Shown: one piece after another, positions 37,102 to 49,142 of the stretch
How the letters are laid out: the number at the start of each line of letters is the position of its first letter
Position numbering within the stretch: position 1 is the stretch's first letter
Origin: Trifolium pratense
Lineage: Eukaryota; Streptophyta; Magnoliopsida; Fabales; Fabaceae
Direction of reading: 5' to 3'
Length of the DNA: 64,000 bases
NCBI RefSeq assembly: GCF_020283565.1
Contig: NC_060062.1
Location: 57,186,439-57,250,438 of the forward strand
Position numbers and translations under genes: made by a program
Notes under the pieces: generated by a model
The model's input: the letters and a program-made list of their open reading frames with translations, nothing else
The model's database searches: none
What the model was told of the DNA's origin: nothing

Positions 37102-37215
37102 CATGATAAATCCAGTGTCATCAGAGTGTAATTCTTCCATGATCAAAGCAGCTTTTTCCTCTGCCTACTTTTGTATGTTAGACTGTTTGTTTGTAGAGGC
37201 ACTAAGGCAAATAAT
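37102..37215 (-). pseudogene. Captured RBOH (NADPH oxidase) exon fragment
   Basis: A 114-nt exon (38 codons) with a TTTACAG acceptor just above 37215 and a GTAATT donor below 37102. It reads CLSASTNKQSNIQK, then an in-frame stop, then AEEKAALIMEELHSDDTGFI. This matches the EF-hand region of plant respiratory burst oxidase homologues, where the family has LSASANKLSNIQKQA and YAALIMEELDP. The stop replaces the usual Gln. A full RBOH has about 900 residues; nothing else of it is clearly recognisable here. It lies inside the CACTA element, so it is a transduplicated fragment. Confidence 0.75.
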
Positions 37216-38309
37216 CTGTAAACATAATTGAACATCAAGTTTTACATACTAGATAAACTATTAGTTTTAATTACTGATAAAACTAAAAAGTAAATAAAGG
37301 CCCAATGCTTAGATTACTATTGCCTCTTCAAAGCCTTCATCACCAAGCTCAAAACTAGAACCACTACCAACCTGCCTCCAAGGACCAAATAGAAATCCAA
37401 AAAACTAAAAGATACCTAAGACACATAAAAGGAGACAAAACCACACCTTATATCAAGCTAAAACACACTCCAAAATTACACCTACACTCCCAAACCAAAA
37501 AAGAAGACAATCTCAAAGAAAAAATTCAGAAACACCAACACAACAGCACCACATCTAGAAACAACTCCTGCAAATAACAAACACACCAAAGACTGAGTAA
37601 CCTCTATCGTCACTAACATCAAAACAACAACAGCAGCATAATCCCCAAATCAGACGATTTTAATCAATCTGATATAAACAAAAATAACAAAAGAAGTGTT
37701 GTTGATTGAGCAAGACTGAGTAACCTAACCTCTCATGATAAGATGGAGGTTCAACTGCGATGAACGATGGCGGAACGATGAAGAGTTTCTGGGTAAACGA
37801 CTTCTGAAACGATGGACAATGAAGAACGATTGGGAAAGATGGTTTTAGGGTTTCAGCGAGTTCTCAAGGTTCAATTGATTTTTATTTAAGGGTTTCAATG
37901 GGAATCTGGGTTCAATTAATTGACATTCTACGGGGTTTAGGGTTTCAGTGAGTTTCTGGGTGAGAAGAAGGTCGAAGAAGAAGGGTTCTGGATGGAGTGA
38001 GAGTGACGAAGGTTTAAAGAAGGTTGAGGGTTTCTAGGTGAAGTGAGATTGAAGAAGAACGAAGGTGAGTGGGTAATTTGTAGAATCGAGTGAGGTGAAT
38101 GTTTCTGGGTGGTTTGAAGGTCGTTGGGTTTGAGTGAGATGAACAAAGAGAACAGAATTGGAACAAGGAAACCCTGAGTAGAGGATGCGGTCAATGGAAA
38201 CTATAAGTTTTTTTTTTCTAAAAAATTGATACATGTTTTTTTTATTATTCAGCAAGGGTCGAAGGTTCGATACTCGCCCACCACAGATTTTAATTAATTT
38301 ATTTTTCTT
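37216..38309. other. CACTA interior, right part
   Basis: Contains a possible further minus-strand exon at about 37315-37375 (GSGSSFELGDEGFEEA, after GGAGGCAG). A plus-strand G-rich stretch follows (37740-38170) with repeated GGGTTTC and GAACGATGG words. No gene can be named. Confidence 0.4.
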
Positions 38310-38734
38310 ACTATAGCGCTCATGTAAAACCCGCTATTATAGAGTTCCGCGTATTTGGATTTAATAGCGCTTTTCTCAAAAGCGCTATTGTAACACCCCT
38401 GGGTTCAAGGCTTTAAAAGCGTTTCTACGAAAAGCGCTGTAAAAAGGCTTCGTGGTTAAGTTTTAATAGCGCTTTTTCAATAAGCGCTATTAAATAGGCG
38501 CTATTATATCTCATTTTTGTAGTAGTGATTGCTTATGTTTTCATATAAGAATTATTCTTGGTGAAAAGTATTGGTTTTGTATAACTTATAACGCATCGTG
38601 TTGATGCGGAGGATTTTGTATTTTGTGATATTCAAACCAGCGCTTTATAATCAGATTTTCAATTTTTCCGCTGCGTATTTTCGAAAAAGATTTTATAAAG
38701 GCAGAGTTAATTAAATAACGGGTTTGGGTGTTGC

Positions 38735-41447
38735 AAAAGTGGTATCAGAGCTAGTTGTCTTCGGACTGTGAGGATATGTGTCAATCAGAGCCGTTCTGTG
38801 CAGTCAGATCGAGTGAGCGTGTGTGCCAGTTGTGTCTGTCTTTTCTTGTTGTGTGTACTTGATGCGATTGATACTTATCATTGTTATAAGTTATCAAGTC
38901 AAGTAGTGGTTGTGTATTTTTATGCTTAAAGTTTTAAAAATTTGTGTGGTTTGAACTTTTGGTTTGTAGATGCTTATTGCTAATTGTTGATGATCCGACA
39001 TGATGTAAAACTGTATTGTTGATGATCCGACACGATGTAAAACTGTATTGTTGATGATCCGGCATGATGTAAAACTGCATGTGATGAAGATTTTGTTGAA
39101 AATATAAGATTATTTTCTTTTGAGTAAGTGAAAATGAATTTTTCACTAGAGTGAGAAAGGAGTAGGATGTAAGTAGATCCTAATGAGTGTTGTTATATGT
39201 TTGTTTATAACATGTGGTAGATTGATTACTAGAACTTAGTGTGGTTCTTTAATTGAACTATGTGAATGTATTCTCATGATGAGAACTTGTTTGAGAACAT
39301 GCTATGTTTTATACATGTTTGAGTAGATGTTGTAAGTATGCGAACAAATGAAATGTAATGCATGTACTTGACTCGATGTCTTGTGTACATGGATGTTTTG
39401 TTGTCTTACATATACTTTAGTTATAAATATATGTATTGACATGTTGTTGTGTTTGCGTATGCTAGTTGGTATGAAGGTTGTTACACTAGTATATGTGGGG
39501 AATAGAATACTTATCTATTTGCATAGTGGCGTATATGTCAAGAGGACTGTGCAGGATATTTGTATAGATTTCTAGGTTTAATGCCTTACGTTTACCCTTG
39601 TATGCGACACACATGTGAATGTTGTCGGTACTAGATTCTTTTTGGGAGAATATATTTAGAATCGATAGAATGACTAGGTGTTTATACCGGAAGTTCTAGT
39701 GGAAGAGTATAGATGGGTTTGAGATAAGTGGGGGAGAAAGTTGTGTCTCTCCGAGACCGTTCAAATGGGAAGAAGTTAGGATGGATGGAGATGCTCTTGA
39801 AGTAGATTGTTCAAGATTGATTAGTGTTGTTCGAAGTGGAAGGAACTTGGACAGCAAGTTGTGAGGATTTCTAGATGAGAAGTTGTTGGACTAAGTGTTC
39901 GTCATAGGATCAACACTGAGATTGGTTAAGAAAGATGAAGACCGTTTGGAAACGATTGGAGATCGTGTAGTGTACAAAAGAGTATGGACTAGAGGCGGAT
40001 GAGAACTACAAGAATTTCTCAGAAGCAATACCATGGAATGGAAGGAGTAGGACGTTGTCGTTCAGACAAGTTGAGTAATGACGAGTAGACGTCAATTTGA
40101 TAAGGGATTGAAAGTAAAGTTCTTATTTGGAGAGTATTTTGGAGGAAATATTAGATGATCATTCCGGAAGATTCAGAATGAGTCGAACTAAAGTTGTTTA
40201 GCCGTAAAGAGAATGTGACCATTGTGGAATAGTGGAACGAACAGAGATGTTAAATGGAAACCGTTGTTGGAAAACGGAGAAGACGTTGTGCGTTAAGAGT
40301 AGGCGAACCTAGTGATGATTAGGTGATGGTTATAAGAATGGTGGGAATACCTATAGAGTTTTATCGGTGTGAGCTAAACTTGTTAATTATTAGCAAGTGA
40401 ACCTTTAAGGAAAGTAAACATTTTGAATAGTTCGAAGAGACTAGCCAAGATTGGAATAAAGATTTTGTGTGGATGAACTTTAGGATGTTATGACTTTAAG
40501 ATAGTCACGAGATGCGAATAAGAACTGATCGAATGAAGAAAAGTACGTTTGACACAGTGAAGAATGATAAGGAACGTGACTAGTTGGATTGTGTGCGACA
40601 AATAAGGACGTTGTTGGAATCAACAAGATATGAACTGTGGTTGTTTGGAAATAAGAAAGTATCAGAGAGAGTGTTTTGTAACATTCGGAAGTAAGAATGA
40701 GATTGACAACGACTTATTGGAAAAGTCGGTGGAGATTTGAGATGTTGGACACATCGTATCCGTTGGAATAGTAAAGTTATACCATGTGGTAAAGGAGTAA
40801 AGGATTTCGAATAATTTCATCATGGACGGTGAAACAACAGTGAGTCTATGGGTGACTTAAAATAATATTTTGATAAGGGTATCGCGGCGGAAAAGCGACA
40901 TTGGAAATGTTATGTTACGTAATCTAAGAATTTAACGGTTAGAGGTGGTGAATTTGATAAGTGTCAAGAAAAATTTGAGGAGTTGATCAACAAAAGAATG
41001 TTGAGGTTGTGTTGTCGACTAAATGATTGGAATAAGATTCGACGCAATTAAGTGATTGAAGAAAAGTTGAGGACTTATGGAACTTGAAAAGTTGTAAGGT
41101 ATTCAACGAAAACGTCTTTTCAAGGTGTATTAGACTGATTAGAGTTTGTTTTGAGTGGTGCAGTGAGTACCGTAAGATATTAAGTGGACGTTTTGGGTGG
41201 TTTGATAAGAATGGTTTATACAGACATCATGATTGTTGACTATCTATCGACAAATCGAGGGATTAGCTGTCCTTGATCTATTGTTGGTAGTAGACGAGAT
41301 TGTGTTGGTTGGGATAGACTAATTTTGTCAAACTTATTAATACGTGGAGTTCGAAGTGTTTTGTTGGAAATCGGATAAAAGAATTATCCGGAGTTGTTTT
41401 AAGTCGGGTAATTTTCGAGGACGAAAATCTTTTAAGTGGGGGAGAGT
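38735..41447 (+). other. X interior, non-coding
   Basis: No protein domain on either strand. It opens with three tandem copies of a roughly 34-bp unit (GATGATCCGACATGATGTAA...) at 38989-39080. The rest is C-poor, with blocks shared with the Y interior, for example the GGAATCAAC(A/G)AGAT / GGTTGTTTGGA stretch near 40615 and 46190. It ends with CGAGGACGAAAATC and the polypurine tract AAGTGGGGGAGAG. Confidence 0.75.
38740..38751 (+). other. X primer-binding site
   Basis: TGGTATCAGAGC, five bases after the LTR end at 38734; initiator tRNA-Met complement. Confidence 0.9.
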
Positions 41448-42222
41448 TGTTGTAACGACCCAATTTTCATGTTATTATTTTTATGTGTTAAAATATTTTA
41501 TTTAACGTGGCATTTTAATTAAGTTAATAACTAGAGTTATTTATCGAGTACTTTAGTTATTAAGCGAGTAGAGAGAATTAACGTGTTATTGGGCCAAGCC
41601 AATTGGGCTTGAGGCCCAATGGGCCTTGAGTGTGTGTGAGGGGGCGCCCATTAAGGGCAAGGAAGAGAAAGAGAAATTCATTTCTCATGTTCTTTGTGTT
41701 CTTGAAGAGAGGAGGAGAGAGCTTGAGGAGCTAGGGCGAGAAGAAGAGCTAGGGATTCGAGAGCTTCGTCGTGTTTTCTTCGAATCCAGGTAAGAGAGTA
41801 GATTCCATATTCGTGGGTGACTCGAGGAAGGGGAGAATGTCGATTTCTCCTCACCCGAACTTCCTCCACCCCATTTTCGTTTTAGTTTGGATGGATTTTC
41901 TTAATGGAAATCGATTCTAAGGTTCATAACATGTTTAACATGCTCTTATCATGATGTATGAACGAATCTAATGGTTAAAAACGAGATTTATAAAGGATTA
42001 AACTCAAGAACATTGTGTTCTTGAGTGTTTTGAGTAAAAGTGTTCAATCATTACTTTTTCGATGTTTATGATGTAGATCTGAGAAATGAACTGTCCTTTT
42101 GTGTTTAGATATGCTTGTTGCACATGAATATAAACTTATTTGGGGTTTATAACATGAAAAATGGGATTTTTGGGTGAATTTGGGTGGAAATCGCATGTTT
42201 TGAGCAGTTCTGGCAGGAGCTG

Positions 42223-42340
42223 TTCGCTACAGCTCGCTGCAGCTCGCTACGAGCAGGTGAGCCACTGGTGTGGTTCGCTGAAGCTCGCTGACCTTCGCTT
42301 AGCGAACAGCTCGCTACAGCTCGCTAAGGCTCGCTTAGCC
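42223..42340 (+). repeat. CGCT/AGCG motif cluster in Y LTR
   Basis: About ten CTCGCT or TTCGCT words, some paired as TTCGCTTAGCGAA. Equivalent clusters lie in the X (32781-32942, 52681-52842), W (54507-54633) and Z (29698-29872) LTRs and in the Y interior (44446-44557). Confidence 0.8.
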
Positions 42341-42579
42341 ACCGTGTCAGCACAGCACTTTGCTGTTTTGGAATTTCAATGACTTTGAGGGTTCTAACAT
42401 GTTATATTATGTATTTTACCCAGTTTTTCGAGTAGATTCCGATTCCGGAGTTTGTTTTATGATAAAATGCATGCTTAATACACTTTACTTATATTATTAG
42501 TATTGTGTTAAAAATGTGAGTAAATGCATTGTATGTGTTGATGATTGTTGATGATGTTTGTTTAAATATCAAAGAAGTA

Positions 42580-42887
42580 TATTAAGGTGTTAATCAACTT
42601 AATAAAGAAGGATATTAGAGTATGTTATTCTAATAAAGAAGTATATCGAATTATGATATTCGATAAAGACGGATATTAAGGTATTGATTATCTTAATAAA
42701 GACGAACGTTGGATAGTGTTCCACGTTATTGTTGATGGGCTATATGCCATAATTGTTGATGAATATATTCATGAGTTTTGAGTGCATGCATCATGAATAT
42801 TTAGGGATATTGGCTTGTCCAATAAAGAAGGATATCGAACTATATTTGTTTGATAAAGAAGGATATCGGAGGTGAGATACTCTGATA
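42580..42887 (+). other. Array of seven self-complementary stem-loops in Y LTR
   Basis: Stems (5' arm/3' arm): TATTAAG/CTTAATA (42580, 42598); TATTAGA/TCTAATA (42613, 42629); TATCGAAT/ATTCGATA (42644, 42658); TATTAAG/CTTAATA (42674, 42692); TATTGG/CCAATA (42808, 42819); TATCGAA/TTTGATA with one G-U (42833, 42849); TATCGGAG/CTCTGATA with one G-U (42864, 42880). Each 3' arm is followed directly by AAGAAG or AAGACG. The second LTR repeats this at 48048-48355. Confidence 0.85.
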
Positions 42888-43674
42888 AAGACGATGGTAC
42901 CACATGCATTAGAGGTGTCTAGAGGACATAACATGAATGTGAAGCATTAGATTGCATTAGGGATTTTGTGTGCATTTTATGATAAATGATGTTTGACACA
43001 TACTTGGTAAATGTTGATTGTTAATCCGTATGTGAGGAGCAGAGTCCGTCATGACTATAAAATGAACAACGCAGGGTCCGTCATGACCATAATCTGAACA
43101 ATGTATTTGTTAATGTTTTGGTATTGTCCGAGACGACGTGAAACTATATGTTTGGTGTATTTTGTGAATGATTGATTATGTGATAAATGAAGTATATGCA
43201 TGATATATGAATATGCATGAATGATGGTGAGGTATATGTATAATGTATGATTATGCATGTTTTTATGAAGAAGTGTCTAAGTACCATTTACTTACACTTA
43301 TATTTTGAGTATGTTGTCTAACTCTCTTTTATGTGTTATGTGCTGGATCGTTGGGGGTCCAGATTTACAGGTTTTGTGGTATTCGATGTCGAGTCGTCGG
43401 TGAAGCTCTGCTCTGATTGTGACACGGGAAAGGGTTTTATATTGTATATAAAGTCTACTTTCTAGGTTGTTTTGTATAATCAATAAATACATTATTTGAT
43501 TCAAAGATTTGTATAAACACTATTTTTACTAATTAATTACATTAGTATTATTTTGATAGAGGAGTGTAATACTCGAACCGATATTCAATAAATTAAATGT
43601 GATTTTCCGTTGCGTATTTTGAAAAAGATTTTACTAAAGGTAGAAATATATAAATAATGGGTTTGGGTGTTACA

Positions 43675-46600
43675 ATTGGTATCAGAGCCCCGTTGTCTTC
43701 GGACTGTGTGGGTTATGTGTCGATCAGAGCAGGTCTGTGCAGTCAGACCAAGTGAGTATTGTGTGTCAGTCGCGTTTGTCTAACAATTTTGTGTTGTTTG
43801 TTTTGTGAAATCATTCATGTTGTTCATTTAGGAACTATGAGTGGTGTGAATTGGATTAATAGATCCATTGTTTTGTTGAGTAATGGTGTGAGTGCTATAC
43901 TTCTATGTTTATAATAGTTGAATATGCTTAGAGTTTAACCTTGGTGTAGTTTAAACTTGGTTGATTTATGCTTAATTGCTAATTGTTGATGATCCGGCAT
44001 GATGTAAAACTGCATGTGACGATCCGGCATGATATAAAACTGCATGTGGTAATGATTTGAAATAATTTTAAGAAACTAATATTATTTCTTAAAGATTTTG
44101 GTGAAAATATAGAGTTATTTTCTTTTGGGTGAGTGAAAATTAAATTTTCGAAATGGTGAGAAGAGTAGGATATTAATGTGTCCTGGTATGTGTTTGTTAT
44201 ATGTTTGTTTATAACATGTGCTAGATGATTACTAGGCATTTGAATTGCTATGCGTTTATGAGTAAAAACATGAAGATCTCATAATTCTATGTTGTGATTG
44301 TTGATGCATGATTCTAATTGTGCTTTCAAGTTTATAATGATGTTATATGCTTGATGTTTTGGATTTTGTGGATTAGTGAGTCGAGAAAACGAGAGTTTAG
44401 TGAGCGTAAGTTCAAAACCGTAGCAGAGCACCCAGATTTTTGGATGTGCTCGCTAGGCGAAGAATGAACCTCGCTGAGTCTCGCTAAGTCTCGCTAAGTC
44501 CTGTGAATGTTTGTGACTTGTCTCGCCGGGAGCTCGCTAGCTTTTGCTAAGCGAGGGATCCAGACAAGAAATTTTATTTTGTTGATGTCTTGTCCTAAGT
44601 TAATTGGATGTGAGATTCTTGCCTTCTTGTGTTTACTAGGGCTAGGATAAATGTGAATATGAATTGTTGCTATGCAATGTTCATTTTTCTTGTGTTGTTT
44701 TGATTTCCTAACTTTGAGAAGTGAGGGAAGTATAGGTTACTTGAATGCTTGCATGAATTTGTGTTAGTGTTTAGGTATCGTGGGTTAGGTTTTGTCCCTT
44801 GTATGCGACATGCGTGTAAACAATGTCGATACTAGTTTCTTCTTAGGGAGAATATGTTTAGAGACGATAGAACCGTTAGGTGTGAGCACCGGAAGTTCTA
44901 GTGGAAGAGTGTAGGTGGGTTTGAGATAAGTGGGGGAGAAGGTTATATCCCTCCGAGATGTTTTGAATGTGGGAGGATGGGATGAGTAGAGATGTTCTTG
45001 AAGCAGAATATTCAGGAAGTGGTGACGTTGTTCGAAGTGGAATGGATGAGAACAACAAGTTGTGAGAAACTATTAGAAGAGGAGTTGTGGGACCAAGTGT
45101 TTCGCCGTGAGGCGTTAGTGAGATTGGTTAAGTGAGATGAAGAGTATTCGGAATGATTGGAGATCGTGTGTTGCACTAAAAGTATGGAGGCGTGTTTTGT
45201 GGACCAAAGTTGAAGTATCTGTTTGATCGAAATGAGTCGAATATGAGGAAGAGAAAGTGATTATGATTCTTGAGAGGTGATGATTTTGAAGTAAGTTGTC
45301 ATCCAAGTGGATCGGATGTTGTAGCGGATTCTTGAGTAAGAAGTTTTACGTGAGTCGTGCATTTGGTAGTAGGTTGAATTGGTTGAACAATTTGGAGTTC
45401 TAAGTCTAGTGTGTGAAGTAATTTTCATAAGAGATGTGAAGATTAGTGAACCGTTGGTGTTCATTAATCGATGAAGGGAAGTAGGTTTTAAAGTAGATGA
45501 GAATGGAATTGCGAAATATCATAATAGGATTGGTATGCTTGTTGAATCATTGGAAGTAGGATAACGATTCGAAGGATTTTGTGAGAGGCTTGTCGAAGAA
45601 AAAGTGATTGGATTTGGATAATGACAGGGCAATTTGTGTCGAAGTTGAATGAGATCCTAGAAGTGAAGATGAAGCTAAAAGAGAGGTATCATTTTTGAAT
45701 GATGAAGAATAAGGAAGTTAGCCGTTGGAGAACGTGTTGAGAATGAGTAGTATGAGGTCATGTTGGAAGTGACTTGTGTTAGGTGAGAATTTGCGAAAAG
45801 GATTATCGCACATGTGAGTAGATGTCGTGTTTTATCACATATAGTGAGGAGTTGAAGACGATGCCTAAAGTAAGTGTCGGAGTGCATTTTGTAGTGCCCA
45901 AAAGATAAGAGTGAGTAAGTATTTGCTAAGGAATTTGGATTCATGGAATGGAAGAGTCGGTGGAGACTAGTGTTGTTAGATGCATCGTGGATGTTGATGA
46001 GGTATGGTCACAATCGGTGACAATGAAGTAAAGGATTTTAAATTGTTTCATCATGGATGATGGGACGGTAGTGATTTGGTGAATAAGAATTCGATGAGTG
46101 AATAAACGGAGAAGATTATGCTTGTTGCAATGCAAGATGATGAGGAACATCGATAGATGGATTATGGGCGAATTGAAGATGTCGTTTGGAATCAACGAGA
46201 TAGATGTTATGGTTGTTTGGAGAACCAATTTTAGGCGGTAGTCTAATTTTGAAGTAGCGGATTGCTAAGGGATTAAGGAGAAGTGGTATTGGAAAGTGTT
46301 TGCGTTAAGGAATGCAAATATTGGTTGAGAGATTACTTGGGAACAGAGTAGTCGTATTGGATTCGACTCAATGTGAGAAAGGAATTTGACGGTTAGAGAC
46401 GGTAGTTTTTAGCATGTGTCAATGAAGTTTGAGAATGATGGTCATCAAGTGATAAGTTGGAATAAGATTCGAATATGAATAAGTGATGTAACACGGTTAA
46501 GTGATTCATGAGGGAATCAGAGACTTATAGGATTTGTGGAGTTATGGAGTATTCCACGGGAGTATCTTTTCGGAGTGTGTTCGATTAGTTGTACTTGTTG

Positions 46601-46918
46601 TGAGTAGCATTATGTGTACCGTAGAATGTGAATCTATGGATGTTTAGTGCGGAGTGGATGTTTTAGCGGTTTGATAAGAATGGTTTATGTCGATATCATG
46701 ATTGTTGACTATCTATCGACAAATTGAGGAACTGGCCGTCCTTGATCTCTTGTTGATAAATGGACAAAAATTGTGTTGGATGGGATAAATTAATTTTGTC
46801 AAACTTGGTAATGTGCAGTGTTTTGAACGTTTCGTTGGAGGGTCGGATACAGGAGTTATCCGGAGTTGTTTTAGTAGCGTAATTTTCGAGGGCGAAAATC
46901 TTTTAAGTGGGGGAGAGT
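43675..46918 (+). other. Y interior, complete copy, non-coding
   Basis: Primer site TGGTATCAGAGC at 43677-43688. A two-copy GATCCGGCATGAT(G/A)TAAAAC repeat lies at 43989-44047 and a CGCT cluster at 44446-44557. No protein domain is seen. It ends CGAGGGCGAAAATC and AAGTGGGGGAGAG before the second LTR. It is related to the X interior but diverged. Confidence 0.8.
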
Positions 46919-49142
46919 TGTAACGACCCAATTTTCATGTTATTATTTTTATGTGTTAAAATATTTTATTTAACGTGGCATTTTAATTAAGTTAATAACT
47001 AGAGTTATTTATCGAGTACTTTAGTTATTAAGCGAGTAGAGAGAATTAACGTGTTATTGGGCCAAGCCAATTGGGCTTGAGGCCCAATGGGCCTTGAGTG
47101 TGTGTGAGGGGGCGCCCATTAAGGGCAAGGAAGAGAAAGAGAAATTCATTTCTCATGTTCTTTGTGTTCTTGAAGAGAGGAGGAGAGAGCTTGAGGAGCT
47201 AGGGCGAGAAGAAGAGCTAGGGATTCGAGAGCTTCGTCGTGTTTTCTTCGAATCCAGGTAAGAGAGTAGATTCCATATTCGTGGGTGACTCGAGGAAGGG
47301 GAGAATGTCGATTTCTCCTCACCCGAACTTCCTCCACCCCATTTTCGTTTTAGTTTGGATGGATTTTCTTAATGGAAATCGATTCTAAGGTTCATAACAT
47401 GTTTAACATGCTCTTATCATGATGTATGAACGAATCTAATGGTTAAAAACGAGATTTATAAAGGATTAAACTCAAGAACATTGTGTTCTTGAGTGTTTTG
47501 AGTAAAAGTGTTCAATCATTACTTTTTCGATGTTTATGATGTAGATCTGAGAAATGAACTGTCCTTTTGTGTTTAGATATGCTTGTTGCACATGAATATA
47601 AACTTATTTGGGGTTTATAACATGAAAAATGGGATTTTTGGGTGAATTTGGGTGGAAATCGCATGTTTTGAGCAGTTCTGGCAGGAGCTGTTCGCTACAG
47701 CTCGCTGCAGCTCGCTACGAGCAGGTGAGCCACTGGTGTGGTTCGCTGAAGCTCGCTGACCTTCGCTTAGCGAACAGCTCGCTACAGCTCGCTAAGGCTC
47801 GCTTAGCCACCGTGTCAGCACAGCACTTTGCTGTTTTGGAATTTCAATGACTTTGAGGGTTCTAACATGTTATATTATGTATTTTACCCAGTTTTTCGAG
47901 TAGATTCCGATTCCGGAGTTTGTTTTATGATAAAATGCATGCTTAATACACTTTACTTATATTATTAGTATTGTGTTAAAAATGTGAGTAAATGCATTGT
48001 ATGTGTTGATGATTGTTGATGATGTTTGTTTAAATATCAAAGAAGTATATTAAGGTGTTAATCAACTTAATAAAGAAGGATATTAGAGTATGTTATTCTA
48101 ATAAAGAAGTATATCGAATTATGATATTCGATAAAGACGGATATTAAGGTATTGATTATCTTAATAAAGACGAACGTTGGATAGTGTTCCACGTTATTGT
48201 TGATGGGCTATATGCCATAATTGTTGATGAATATATTCATGAGTTTTGAGTGCATGCATCATGAATATTTAGGGATATTGGCTTGTCCAATAAAGAAGGA
48301 TATCGAACTATATTTGTTTGATAAAGAAGGATATCGGAGGTGAGATACTCTGATAAAGACGATGGTACCACATGCATTAGAGGTGTCTAGAGGACATAAC
48401 ATGAATGTGAAGCATTAGATTGCATTAGGGATTTTGTGTGCATTTTATGATAAATGATGTTTGACACATACTTCGTAAATGTTGATTGTTAATCCGTATG
48501 TGAGGAGCAGAGTCCGTCATGACTATAAAATGAACAACGCAGGGTCCGTCATGACCATAATCTGAACAATGTATTTGTTAATGTTTTGGTATTGTCCGAG
48601 ACGACGTGAAACTATATGTTTGGTGTATTTTGTGAATGATTGATTATGTGATAAATGAAGTATATGCATGATATATGAATATGCATGAATGATGGTGAGG
48701 TATATGTATAATGTATGATTATGCATGTTTTTATGAAGAAGTGTCTAAGTACCATTTACTTACACTTATATTTTGAGTATGTTGTCTAACTCTCTTTTAT
48801 GTGTTATGTGCTGGATCGTTGGGGGTCCAGATTTACAGGTTTTGTGGTATTCGATGTCGAGTCGTCGGTGAAGCTCTGCTCTGATTGTGACACGGGAAAG
48901 GGTTTTATATTGTATATAAAGTCTACTGTCTAGGTTGTTTTGTATAATCAATAAATACATTATTTGATTCAAAGATTTGTATAAACACTATTTTTACTAA
49001 TTAATTACATTAGTATTATTTTGATAGAGGAGTGTAATACTCGAACCGATATTCAATAAATTAAATGTGATTTTCCGTTGCGTATTTTGAAAAAGATTTT
49101 ACTAAAGGTAGAAATATATAAATAATGGGTTTGGGTGTTACA
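46919..49142 (+). repeat. Y LTR, second copy
   Basis: 2224 bp, offset 5468 from the first. By eye I find only isolated differences (for example 43003/48471 and 43455/48923). It is followed not by a target duplication but by a second primer site (49145-49156) and interior. Confidence 0.9.

Larger units (their letters stand above)
33920..38527. mobile_element. Non-autonomous CACTA (En/Spm) transposon
   Basis: 4608 bp. Ends CACTACAACAAAAATAG and, inverted, CACTACTACAAAAATGAG; 3-bp duplication ATT (33917-33919, 38528-38530). Both subterminal regions (33945-34250, 38310-38510) are packed with AGCGCTAT / AATAGCG words in both orientations, the transposase-binding pattern expected of CACTA elements. 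No transposase is present. The interior contains exon-like pieces of cellular genes on the minus strand. Confidence 0.92.
31691..38734 (+). repeat. X 5' LTR, split by CACTA
   Basis: LTR sequence 31691-33919 and 38531-38734, about 2.43 kb without the insertion. TGTAACGACCC at the left, GGGTTTGGGTGTTGCA at the right. TATATAA near 32083 could be the TATA box. A CGCT-rich cluster lies at 32781-32942 and several short hairpins at 33260-33398. Confidence 0.85.
41451..43674 (+). repeat. Y LTR, first copy
   Basis: 2224 bp, TGTAACGACCCAATTTTC...GGGTGTTACA. It begins three bases inside what would be the 3' LTR of X (TGT at 41448-41450). It contains a CGCT-rich cluster (42223-42340) and an array of seven hairpins (42580-42887). 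Confidence 0.9.
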
